A DNA stretch of 56,657 bases, from the NCBI GenBank assembly GCA_026646875.1, contig JAPKHL010000007.1, positions 1 through 56,657 on the forward strand, written 5' to 3'. The notes beneath the pieces were generated by a model. It ran no database searches. It was not told the origin of the DNA and saw only the letters and a program-made list of their open reading frames with translations. The stretch is from Rhodocyclaceae bacterium (lineage in GTDB: Bacteria; Pseudomonadota; Gammaproteobacteria; Burkholderiales; Rhodocyclaceae). A program made the translations under genes and the position numbers. Numbering within the stretch: the first letter of the stretch is position 1; each line of letters starts with the position of its first letter. Below are positions 17,457 to 25,184 of the stretch, piece after piece.

Positions 17457-18965
17457 TCAGCCGCGCCGGCGGCCGATGTTGCGCAGCAGGGCCCGGAGGT
17501 CGTCCAGGTAGCTGCGCGCCATGATGAGTACGGCCGACACGTAGACAGCCACGCCGAACAACACCAGCAGCGCCAACCGGAACAACGGCGCATCGACCAC
17601 GCCGGCGAGCAGCGGTCGCACCACTCCGATGGCGAGCAGCATCAGCAGCGCGGCCAGAGTGGGCACGCCCAGCATCCGCCATTCGGCGCGGGTATCGAGG
17701 CGGACCAGGCCGAGCGCGACGCGCAGGAAGACCACGGAGACCGGCGTCGTCGCCAGCACCGCCCAGGCCACGCCCGTCCCCCCCCAGTGGCTGCCAAGGT
17801 ACAGCGAACCGGTGAAGATCAGCGTGCTCAGCAGATACAGCCGGAACGCCAGGCCGAGCCGGTTGGTGGCGTTGTAGATCGGCGTGCCGATGGTCGTCGC
17901 CGCGCGGATTCCCGAACTCGCGGCGATGATCTGGAGGATCGGGATCATCGCCAGCCACTGCGGGCCGTAGAGGATGGGGACCAGTTCCTCGGCGACCGCC
18001 GCGATCCCGAACCCCACCGGAATCACGGCGAGCGCCAGCAGGCGGCCGCTGCGCAGGATGCCGGCCTGGAAACGCGGCAGGTCGTCCTGCACCGCCGAAA
18101 AGGCGGGGAACAGCACGCGCTGCAGCGGAATGGCCATGCGCGTGCGCACCTCGTCGGTCAGCGAGCGCGCGTTCTGGTAGTAACCGAGGGAAACCGCGCC
18201 GAGCAGGCGCCCGACCAGGAAAAGATCGAAGTTGGCGTTGACGTAGAAAAGGATACCGTTGCCGAAATAACCGCTATTGACCCGCCAGGTGGACGCCAGG
18301 AAGGCGCGGCTGAAACGCAGCCGGGGACAGTAGCCGGCGAGCAGCAGGTAGGCCAACGACTGGACCAGCAGGCCGGCCAGCGCGCCACCGACCAGGCTCC
18401 AGACCCCCCACCCGGTCAGCGCCATGAGCACCGCGACACCGGCGCGGCAGAGCAGCATCAGCGCCTGCACGGCAAAGTCCATGCGGAACATCAGGAGGCG
18501 CGCCAGCAGGCTGCGCGGCACGACGCTCAGTTCCTCGAGCAGGAAGGAAAGGCAGAGCACGCGCAGCAGCTCTCCCACCTGCGGATCGTTGAACAGCGCT
18601 CCGGCCTGGAAGGACAACAGGAATACCGCGGCCGTGAGCAGCGCGCCAAGCGCACAGGCGGCCCAGAACATGGTGTCGATCTGGATGCGCGCGATGCGCG
18701 GACGCTGGATCAGGATCGAGCCGAAGCCGAAATTGGCGAACAGCGCTGCCAGCTCGGTGATCACGGTGGCCATCGCGATGTGGCCGAAATCGGCGGGCGT
18801 GAGCAGGCGCGCCAGGATGGCCATCGAGCCGAGGGTGACGGCAATGCGGAAAGCGATGCCGAGAAAGGTGAAGGCAGCACCATCGACCACCCGCCGGCCG
18901 AGATCGGCACTCGACGGGCGGAAGGCGCGGCGGACCAGCGTCAGCCTGCGAGCCGTGCGAGCCAT
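17457..18965 (-). CDS. Wzx-type lipopolysaccharide/polysaccharide flippase (MOP superfamily)
   Basis: The 502-residue integral membrane protein shows about 12-14 hydrophobic segments and the Polysacc_synt N-terminal signature AILARLLTPADFGHIAMATVITELAALF. Wzx-like MOP proteins flip undecaprenyl-diphosphate-linked repeat units to the periplasmic face for polymerisation. The motif FGFGSILIQR and the central STWRVNSGYFGNG loop are typical of the lipopolysaccharide-biosynthesis (WzxC-like) subgroup. The start overlaps the end of the hydrolase 1 gene by 25 bases. It would work with the O-ligase/polymerase at 30980-32281 and the Wzz/BY-kinase/Wza export proteins. Confidence 0.92.
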   Translation of the reverse strand: MARTARRLTLVRRAFRPSSADLGRRVVDGAAFTFLGIAFRIAVTLGSMAILARLLTPADFGHIAMATVITELAALFANFGFGSILIQRPRIARIQIDTMFWAACALGALLTAAVFLLSFQAGALFNDPQVGELLRVLCLSFLLEELSVVPRSLLARLLMFRMDFAVQALMLLCRAGVAVLMALTGWGVWSLVGGALAGLLVQSLAYLLLAGYCPRLRFSRAFLASTWRVNSGYFGNGILFYVNANFDLFLVGRLLGAVSLGYYQNARSLTDEVRTRMAIPLQRVLFPAFSAVQDDLPRFQAGILRSGRLLALAVIPVGFGIAAVAEELVPILYGPQWLAMIPILQIIAASSGIRAATTIGTPIYNATNRLGLAFRLYLLSTLIFTGSLYLGSHWGGTGVAWAVLATTPVSVVFLRVALGLVRLDTRAEWRMLGVPTLAALLMLLAIGVVRPLLAGVVDAPLFRLALLVLFGVAVYVSAVLIMARSYLDDLRALLRNIGRRRG

Positions 18966-19792
18966 GCCAGGGTCGCCTCTTCGACGGCCGCGCGCCAGGG
19001 CGCGGAGGAGAAGGTGTGATCGGCCTCGGGCAGCTCACTGCGCTGCACCGTCGGCCGCGCCAGCGCCGCCCGCCAGCGCGGATCGGCATCGGTGTATTCG
19101 CGGAATTCGCGGGCGACCAGATCGCGTCCGCTCAGCAACAGCAGCACGGGCCCGGGAAAGTCCGCCAGCGCCTGCCCCATGCGCGTCTGGAAGGACGGCA
19201 CGGCCGGCTGCGGCGCACGGGCCAGCGCGCGGCGGAGGCTGCCGAGCAGGCCGCGCGCCGCACCGGTGAGCGAGACCTGCCCGCGCGCCAGCTTGCGCCA
19301 GAACTCGCGCTGCAAAAAACGCTGCCCGTAGTAATGCCGCACCTGCGCGCGGGCCAGCGTGGTCTCCGAACGAACCCAGGGATTGAGCAGACAGAGACCG
19401 GCGAGACGCTGATCGCGCCGCTCGTGCCAGTAGAGCAGCGCGGCCGAGGCCGCGTCGCACAGCCCCCAGAGAACGATGTGCCGGACCGACGGACAGGCGG
19501 CCTGCAGGGCGTCGGCAGCGGCAGCGATGTCGTCGGACAGCGCCTCGAAACCGCGTGCCTCGCCCTCGCTGTCGCCCATTCCGCGCACATCGAAACGCAG
19601 CGCCGCGTAACCGGCGGTCGCCAGCCGGCGAGCCAGCAGGACGAACTGGCGATGACTGCCGGCACGGTACTGCGGTCCGCCGACAACGATCAGCACACCG
19701 GTTGCCGCCGGCTGCGCGGGACAGACGAGCACGCCCTGCAGGGCCGCGCCGGCGCAGTCGAAGGTCAGCGCGTGCTCGCCCGGGCTCATCAT
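18941..19792 (-). CDS. exosortase A system-associated hydrolase 1 (alpha/beta hydrolase)
   Basis: The 283-residue alpha/beta-hydrolase contains the oxyanion-side GGPQYRAGSHRQ segment, the RFDVRGMGDSEG turn and a nucleophile elbow WGLCDAAS in which cysteine (C112) replaces the usual serine. A late SELPEADHTFSS supplies the catalytic Asp-His pair. This is the 'hydrolase 1' family found only in exosortase A loci; its substrate is not known. It starts with MMSPG at 19792 with an ATGA overlap with the hydrolase 2 stop, so both are probably made stoichiometrically. A thioesterase-like action on the ACP product is plausible but unproven. Confidence 0.9.
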   Translation of the reverse strand: MMSPGEHALTFDCAGAALQGVLVCPAQPAATGVLIVVGGPQYRAGSHRQFVLLARRLATAGYAALRFDVRGMGDSEGEARGFEALSDDIAAAADALQAACPSVRHIVLWGLCDAASAALLYWHERRDQRLAGLCLLNPWVRSETTLARAQVRHYYGQRFLQREFWRKLARGQVSLTGAARGLLGSLRRALARAPQPAVPSFQTRMGQALADFPGPVLLLLSGRDLVAREFREYTDADPRWRAALARPTVQRSELPEADHTFSSAPWRAAVEEATLAWLARLAG

Positions 19793-20598
19793 GACGCCCC
19801 GCCACCCAGCAGGCGCACACCGGCGTCGACGAGCGCCGGGCAAGTTTCGATCTCGGCCGTCTGCCAGAAGGCCGGCCCGCTCAGCGCGGTACCGCGCACG
19901 GCGTGGCCGGCGGCCTGCCAGCCGGCGATCCGGGTGGCGACCGCCGGCGACAGCGCCGGCTCGGGGCGCATCGAGAGCTCCAGCCATTCGCTGCGGCAGG
20001 GGCGGTCCGGCGGCGCCAGCTCGGCCGCGTCGAGCCCGCTGGCCAGGGCCGGGGACAGCGCGTAGCCGGCGACCTCGACCGTCTCGCCGGCGGCCAGCTG
20101 CTGGCGCAGGCGCTCCACAGCGCCCTTGCTCTCGTTGCCGAGGAGTTCGCCGGCCGCCTTCAGACGCAGGAACTGCTGCAGGTGCTGCCGGCCAGCCGGC
20201 ACCGGCTGCCACAGCAGCAGGCCGGCAGCGCCGTTCGGCACGGCCGCGGCAGCGGCCAGCAAGGTGCCGCCGCGCAGGCCCCACAGCCACAGCGGCGCCT
20301 CGCTTCGCTGGCGCAGCCAGGCAACGGCCAGCCGGATATCGTCGAGCCAGCCGTCCCAGCTGGCCTCGCCGAAATCGCCATCGCTGTCGCCGCAGCCGTG
20401 CAGGTCGATCTGCAGCACGGCATGGCCGGCGGCCGCCAGCGCACGCGCCTGCAGCGCGGCCATGCGGCGCGATTTGTTCATTTCCTCTGCAAAGGGATGG
20501 ATATAGAGGACGGCGGTCGCCGGCCGGTCGCCGGCCGGCCGATGGAACAGGCAGTAGCGGCGCCCCGCTGACGCCGGCAGGAAGAACCCCTCGCTCAT
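19789..20598 (-). CDS. exosortase A system-associated hydrolase 2 (alpha/beta hydrolase fold, no nucleophile)
   Basis: The 269-residue protein has the hydrolase-fold landmarks YIHPFAEEMNKSRRM and LQIDLHGCGDSDG, but the expected nucleophile elbow reads LWGLRGG, with arginine (R109) where Ser or Cys should be. It is the 'hydrolase 2' family of exosortase A loci. It may be a non-catalytic partner of hydrolase 1 or use another chemistry. The ATG at 20598 is preferred; an upstream TTG at 20628 overlaps the ACP stop but has no ribosome binding site. It sits between ACP and hydrolase 1. Confidence 0.88.
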   Translation of the reverse strand: MSEGFFLPASAGRRYCLFHRPAGDRPATAVLYIHPFAEEMNKSRRMAALQARALAAAGHAVLQIDLHGCGDSDGDFGEASWDGWLDDIRLAVAWLRQRSEAPLWLWGLRGGTLLAAAAAVPNGAAGLLLWQPVPAGRQHLQQFLRLKAAGELLGNESKGAVERLRQQLAAGETVEVAGYALSPALASGLDAAELAPPDRPCRSEWLELSMRPEPALSPAVATRIAGWQAAGHAVRGTALSGPAFWQTAEIETCPALVDAGVRLLGGGAS

Positions 20599-20624
20599 GC
20601 CCTGCGCGTCATGGCGCGTACGGA

Positions 20625-20876
20625 TCAAGCAACCAGCTTGTTCTGCACGAAATCGACCAGGGTGCCGAGCGTGGCGAAAACCGCGCCGTCGATCTCGTCA
20701 TCATCCACGACCAGGCCGAAGCGCTCCTCCAGCGTCGTGATCACCGCCACCACGGCCATCGAATCGAGTTCGGGCAGGGCACCCAGCAGCGGAGTCTCGA
20801 GGGTGAAGGCCGCCGAGCGCCCCTTGAGGCTCAGCACGTCGTCGAGAATGGCCAGGACTTCCTGTTTGGTATCCAC
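20625..20876 (-). CDS. acyl carrier protein of the exosortase A-associated module
   Basis: The 83-residue acidic protein is a phosphopantetheine carrier: ELDSMAVVAVI holds the attachment serine (S39), and helices 2-3 carry the typical acidic residues (VVDDDEIDGAVFATLGTLVDFV). I chose GTG 20876 (giving MDTKQEVLA) because AAGGAG lies 5 bases upstream; a GTG at 20894 would place the ribosome binding site inside the gene. It is the first gene of block A, downstream of a perfect TATAAT. The acyl-CoA ligase that probably loads it is the second gene of the divergent block B. Confidence 0.9.
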   Translation of the reverse strand: MDTKQEVLAILDDVLSLKGRSAAFTLETPLLGALPELDSMAVVAVITTLEERFGLVVDDDEIDGAVFATLGTLVDFVQNKLVA

Positions 20877-20929
20877 ATCAGCTCCTTGTTGCACGGCATG
20901 CCGGCCGCCCGGTTCTTGTCGAGCGGCGA

Positions 20930-20935
20930 ATTATA
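20930..20935 (-). promoter_or_regulatory. -10 hexamer of the block A (ACP) promoter
   Basis: The minus strand shows a perfect TATAAT here. With transcription starting about 7 bases beyond it, the leader to the ACP GTG is about 47 bases. No good TTGACA-like -35 exists at 16-18 bases, which suggests an activator-dependent promoter. It would drive the 13-gene minus-strand operon from ACP to the beta-helix protein. Confidence 0.5.
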
Positions 20936-20990
20936 CTGGCAGAAGCAGGACCGGATTGTGACTTCCTTTACGGCGTCATAGCCCGGCCGT

Positions 20991-21026
20991 GGCGATAATC
21001 GTCGGGCCCGCACGACAATCATCGCC
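20991..21026. repeat. imperfect 14-bp inverted repeat in the divergent promoter region
   Basis: The arms GGCGATAATCGTCG (20991-21004) and CGACAATCATCGCC (21013-21026) are complementary at 12 of 14 positions around an 8-base spacer. The two mismatches are A/C and C/A on the plus strand, so they become G-U wobbles in minus-strand RNA. The core GTCG-N8-CGAC has the same spacing as the palindromes at 51153 and 51240. It lies between the ACP -10 and the FemAB gene start, where an operator for either direction could sit. Confidence 0.5.
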
Positions 21027-21057
21027 AGCCAGGGCAGTGCTGACCGAGGCCTTTTTC

Positions 21058-22188
21058 ATGCCGAACTTGCCTACAAACTTGCCTACAGTCCGGCTCCTGA
21101 ACGACTTCCGCACCTTGCGCGACGCCCTGCCCGCGCTCGCCTCCCCCGCCGGCAGCGACCTCTTCAGCACCCTGGACTGGTTCGACAACCTGGCCACGCA
21201 CGGCCTGCCGGACTCGATTCGGCTGTGCCTCGCCGTTCTCGGCGACGGTCCCGACGCCTGCTGCCTGCCGCTGGCCAGCGGCATGCCGTCGAGCGAATTC
21301 AGCGACAGCGCGCTGCTTGGCCTGTCCAATTACTACAGCTGCCTGTTCGGCCCCTTGGGCAATACCGCCGCGCATGGCGAAGCCGCCTGGCGGGCACTGT
21401 TCCGGACCCTGCGCGAAGCGCGGGCAGGCTGGCCGCTGATCAGTCTGCAGCCACTCGACCCGACCTCGGCCTTCTTCACCCAGGCGCGTGCCGCGCTGGC
21501 CGCCGAGGGTTACTGGACGGACAGTTACTTCTGCTTCGGTAACTGGTACCTCGATGTCGCCGGACGCGACTACGCCGCCTACTTTGCCGGGCTGCCCGGC
21601 CAGCTGCGCAGCAACATCGAGCGCGGCCGACGCAAGCTCGACCGCGCCGGCTCCTGGCAGCTGCGCATCCTCGCCGCGCCGGGCGACGGACTCGAGCAGG
21701 CCATCGCCGATTTCCACGCCGTCTACCGGCAGAGCTGGAAGCGCCCGGAACCCTTCCCCGGCTTCATTCCCGGCCTGTGCCGCATGGCCGCAGCACACGG
21801 CTGGCTGCGCCTCGGCGTGCTCACCTACCGGGAGCAGCCGATCGCCAGCCAGATCTGGTTCGTGAAGGAGGGGCGCGCGCTGATCTACAAGCTGGCCTAC
21901 GACCAGAGCCATCCGAGGCTGTCGGCCGGCACGGTGCTCTCGGCAGCGATGATGCGGCACGTGATCGACGCGGACCGGGTGCACGAGGTGGATTACCTCT
22001 CCGGCGACGACGAGTACAAGCGCGACTGGATGTCGCACCGCCGGGAACGGTACGGTATCGTCGCCTATGACCCGGCAACCGTGCGCGGCTTGCTCGCGGG
22101 CCTGCGTCACTTCGCCGGAAAGCTCGGCAAGCGGGCATTTGCTGCAACGCGCAAAAATTCCGCCGTCACGCATCCGGCAATTGGCTAG
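21058..22188 (+). CDS. GNAT/FemAB-like (CelD-type) acyltransferase, first gene of block B
   Basis: The 376-residue cytosolic protein resembles the CelD/FemAB-type GNAT family: a variable N-terminal half, then YFAGLPGQLRSNIERGRRKLDRAG and the conserved REQPIASQIWFVKEGRALIYKLAYDQSHPRLSAGTVLSAAMM with YLSGDDEYKRDWM. I chose the ATG at 21058 because GAGG lies 8 bases upstream; a GTG at 20989 would place the inverted repeat inside the gene. Proteins like this transfer acyl or aminoacyl groups in envelope polysaccharide pathways. It is divergently arranged to ACP and followed by the ligase. Confidence 0.78.
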   Translation: MPNLPTNLPTVRLLNDFRTLRDALPALASPAGSDLFSTLDWFDNLATHGLPDSIRLCLAVLGDGPDACCLPLASGMPSSEFSDSALLGLSNYYSCLFGPLGNTAAHGEAAWRALFRTLREARAGWPLISLQPLDPTSAFFTQARAALAAEGYWTDSYFCFGNWYLDVAGRDYAAYFAGLPGQLRSNIERGRRKLDRAGSWQLRILAAPGDGLEQAIADFHAVYRQSWKRPEPFPGFIPGLCRMAAAHGWLRLGVLTYREQPIASQIWFVKEGRALIYKLAYDQSHPRLSAGTVLSAAMMRHVIDADRVHEVDYLSGDDEYKRDWMSHRRERYGIVAYDPATVRGLLAGLRHFAGKLGKRAFAATRKNSAVTHPAIG

Positions 22189-22267
22189 AATCGCGGATGC
22201 ATAAAGAGAACATCGAAAACACGGAAACGCCCCTGTCGTCGCCGCCCTTCCCCAACGGAGATCCAGG

Positions 22268-23929
22268 ATGAACGATTCGACCCTGCTCCACGAGCTGATC
22301 GCCCGTACCGCCGACCGCACGCCGCAGGCCCCCGCCCTCACCGCCGGCTCGCAGACCCTCACCTACGCCGAACTGCAGCAGGCGGTCGCCGCCTGTGCCG
22401 GTGGACTGCTCGAGCTCGGCCTGCAACGCGGCGAGCGCGTCGCCATCTACCTCGAAAAACGCTTCGAGACAGTCATCGCCAGTTTCGGCGCCCCCGCCGC
22501 CGGCTGCGTCTTCGTCCCGCTCAATCCGCTGCTCAAGGCCGAACAGGTCGCCTACATCCTGCGCGACTGCAACGTACGGGCCCTGATCACCTCGAGCGAG
22601 CGGTTGCCGGCACTGACCGGGGCGCTGGCCGTCTGCCACGATCTGCGCCACGTCGTTGTCACCGGCAATGCGCCGCTGCCGCCCGCCGGCGGCCCGCTCG
22701 CCCACCTGACCTGGGACCACCTGCTGGCCACTGCGCCACGATCGGGCCACCGCGTCATCGATACCGACATGGCGGCCATCCTGTACACCTCGGGCAGCAC
22801 CGGCAAGCCGAAGGGGGTCGTCCTCTCGCACCGCAACATGGTTGCCGGCGCCAAAAGCGTCGCCAGCTACCTCGGCAATACGCCCGACGACAGCCTGCTC
22901 GCCGCCCTGCCGCTCTCCTTCGACGCCGGCTTCAGCCAGCTGACCACCGCATTCCACAGCGGGGCGCGCGTCGTCCTCCTCAACTACCTGCTGCCGCGCG
23001 ACGTGCTCCGGGCGCTCGAACGCGAACGGATCACCGGCCTCACCGCCGTGCCGCCGCTCTACATCCAGCTCGCCCAGCTCGAATGGCCGGCCGGCATCGC
23101 CGGGCATCTGCGCTACTTCGCCAACACCGGCGGGCGCATGCCGCGCGAGACGCTCGGCGCGCTGCGCCAGCGACTGCCCGGATCGCGTCCCTTCCTGATG
23201 TACGGCCTGACCGAGGCCTTCCGCTCGACCTTCCTGCCGCCGGAGGAAGTCGACCGCCGCCCGGACTCGATCGGCAAGGCCATCCCCAACGCCGAGATCC
23301 TGGTCCTGCGCGAGGACGGCACCCCCTGCGCCCCCAACGAGCCGGGTGAGCTGGTGCATCGCGGCGCACTGGTCGGGCTGGGCTACTGGAACGATCCGGA
23401 AAAAACCGCCGAGCGCTACCGGCCGCTGCCCGCGCACGCCCCCGGCCGCGAGCCGGGCCTGGTCCTGCCCGAGATCGCCGTGTTCTCGGGCGACACCGTG
23501 CGCATGGACGAGGACGGCTTCCTGTACTTCATCGGCCGTCGCGACGAGATGATGAAGACCTCGGGCTATCGCGTCAGCCCGACCGAGGTCGAGGAGATCC
23601 TCTACGCGACCCGCCAGGTCGGCGAATGCGTGGCCTTCGGCGTCGACCATCCGGCGCTCGGGCAGGCCATCCAGGTGATCGCCACGCCGCCGCCCGGAGG
23701 CATCCTCGATGTCGGAGAACTGCTCGCCGAGTGCCGCCTGCGCATGCCGGCCTACATGGTGCCGGCGCACATCGACGTGCGCGACGGACCGCTGCCGCGC
23801 AATCCCAACGGCAAGATCGACCGCAAGGCGCTATCCAGCGAGTGGATCGCGCACCTGGAGGCTGCCGGAAAAACGCCGGGAGAAAGCGCCGGAGATAGCG
23901 CAGGAGACAGGACAGGAGAAGCGGCATGA
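22268..23929 (+). CDS. acyl-CoA ligase (AMP-forming), exosortase A-associated
   Basis: The 553-residue adenylate-forming enzyme shows the core motifs in order: [20 protein letters not shown] (A3), LMYGLTEAF (A5), SGDTVRMDEDG (A7), GRRDEMMKTSGYRVSPTEVE (A8), and NPNGKIDRKAL with the catalytic lysine (A10). It activates a carboxylic acid as acyl-AMP and transfers it to CoA or, more likely here, to the phosphopantetheine of the divergent ACP. This type occurs with the PLP decarboxylase and hydrolases 1/2 in exosortase A loci; its substrate is unknown. GGAG lies 7 bases before the ATG. It ends with an acidic Gly/Asp-rich tail and overlaps the next gene by 4 bases (ATGA). Confidence 0.92.
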   Translation: MNDSTLLHELIARTADRTPQAPALTAGSQTLTYAELQQAVAACAGGLLELGLQRGERVAIYLEKRFETVIASFGAPAAGCVFVPLNPLLKAEQVAYILRDCNVRALITSSERLPALTGALAVCHDLRHVVVTGNAPLPPAGGPLAHLTWDHLLATAPRSGHRVIDTDMAAILYTSGSTGKPKGVVLSHRNMVAGAKSVASYLGNTPDDSLLAALPLSFDAGFSQLTTAFHSGARVVLLNYLLPRDVLRALERERITGLTAVPPLYIQLAQLEWPAGIAGHLRYFANTGGRMPRETLGALRQRLPGSRPFLMYGLTEAFRSTFLPPEEVDRRPDSIGKAIPNAEILVLREDGTPCAPNEPGELVHRGALVGLGYWNDPEKTAERYRPLPAHAPGREPGLVLPEIAVFSGDTVRMDEDGFLYFIGRRDEMMKTSGYRVSPTEVEEILYATRQVGECVAFGVDHPALGQAIQVIATPPPGGILDVGELLAECRLRMPAYMVPAHIDVRDGPLPRNPNGKIDRKALSSEWIAHLEAAGKTPGESAGDSAGDRTGEAA

Positions 23930-25182
23930 ACGCCCCCGCCAGCGAACGCCCGCTTCCCGAGCACGCGCCGATGGACCGTTTCGCCGTGCGCGACGGCGAA
24001 CTGCAGGTCGGCGGCCTGCCACTCTCACGCCTGGCCGCGCGGGTCGGACAGACGCCGTTCTACGCCTACGACCGGCAGCTGCTGACGCAGCGCGTCGGCG
24101 AACTGCGCGCGGCGCTGCCGGCAACGCTGAAACTGCACTACGCGATGAAGGCCAATCCGATGCCGGCGCTGGTCGGCCATCTGGCCGGCCTCGTCGACGG
24201 CATCGACGTGGCCTCCGGCGGCGAGTTGCGGATCGCCCTCGACAGCGGCGCGGACCCGCGCGAGATCAGCTTCGCCGGCCCCGGCAAGCAGGCCGGCGAA
24301 CTGCGTCAGGCGGTCGCCGCCGGCGTCCTGATCAATCTCGAATCCTTCCGCGAGGTCGCCCTGCTCGCCGGCATCGGCCGCGAGCTCGGCCTGCCCGCGC
24401 GCGTCGCCGTGCGCGTGAACCCCGATTTCGAGCTGAAGAGTTCGGGCATGAAGATGGGCGGCGGCCCCAAGCAGTTCGGCGTCGACGCCGAACAGGTACC
24501 GGCACTGCTCGCCGAAATCCGCCGCGCCGGCGACGCACTCGCCTTCGAGGGCTTCCACCTCTTCGCCGGTTCGCAGAACCTGCGTCCGGAAGCCATCGTC
24601 GAAGCCCAGTGCAAGAGCTACGCGCTGGCCCTGCGCCTTGCCGCCGATGCGCCGGCGCCGGTGCGCACCCTCAACCTCGGCGGAGGATTCGGCATCCCCT
24701 ATTTCCCCGGCGAGCAACGCCTCGACCTGGCGCCGATCGGCGCCAACCTCGCCGACATCGCCGGACGCGCGGCGCGCGAGCTGCCGCAGGCGGCGCTGGT
24801 CATCGAACTCGGCCGCTACCTGGTCGGGGAGGCCGGCATCTACGTCGCCCGCGTGCTCGATCGCAAGATCTCGCGCGGGCAGGTCTTCCTGGTCACCGAC
24901 GGCGGCCTGCACCAGCATCTGGCTGCATCCGGAAATTTCGGGCAGGTCATCCGCAAGAACTACCCGGTGGCGATCGGCACGCGCATGCAGGCCCCCCGCA
25001 GCGAAACCGCCAGCGTCGTCGGCCCGCTATGCACGCCGCTCGACCTGCTGGCCGAGCGCATGCCGCTGCCCGAAGCGTACCCCGGCGATCTCGTCGTCGT
25101 CTTCCAGTCCGGCGCCTACGGCCCGAGCGCCAGTCCGCAGGCTTTCCTCGGACACCCGCCGCCGGTCGAGGTGCTGGTCTGA
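23926..25182 (+). CDS. PLP-dependent decarboxylase, exosortase A-associated (fold type III)
   Basis: The 418-residue enzyme is a paralogue of diaminopimelate/ornithine decarboxylases: the PLP lysine is in LHYAMKANP (K75), the phosphate-binding loop is NLGGGFGIPYF, and CTPLD with VFQSGAYGPSASP lies near the C-terminus at the dimer-shared active site. It should decarboxylate an amino-acid-like substrate, possibly one bound to the ACP. It is the 'system type 1' decarboxylase tied to exosortase A. Translation is coupled to the ligase by ATGA, and the next gene starts 2 bases after its stop. Confidence 0.92.
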   Translation: MNAPASERPLPEHAPMDRFAVRDGELQVGGLPLSRLAARVGQTPFYAYDRQLLTQRVGELRAALPATLKLHYAMKANPMPALVGHLAGLVDGIDVASGGELRIALDSGADPREISFAGPGKQAGELRQAVAAGVLINLESFREVALLAGIGRELGLPARVAVRVNPDFELKSSGMKMGGGPKQFGVDAEQVPALLAEIRRAGDALAFEGFHLFAGSQNLRPEAIVEAQCKSYALALRLAADAPAPVRTLNLGGGFGIPYFPGEQRLDLAPIGANLADIAGRAARELPQAALVIELGRYLVGEAGIYVARVLDRKISRGQVFLVTDGGLHQHLAASGNFGQVIRKNYPVAIGTRMQAPRSETASVVGPLCTPLDLLAERMPLPEAYPGDLVVVFQSGAYGPSASPQAFLGHPPPVEVLV

Positions 25183-25184
25183 CC

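Noticed and set aside
20944-20957. GG-N10-GC pattern on the minus strand before the ACP gene (sigma-54 candidate)
   Set aside because: Only the invariant GG/GC and a few other bases match, and it is immediately before a perfect TATAAT, which is a better promoter explanation.
21049-21062. GG-N10-GC pattern on the plus strand before the FemAB gene
   Set aside because: It overlaps the start codon and the other consensus bases are absent.
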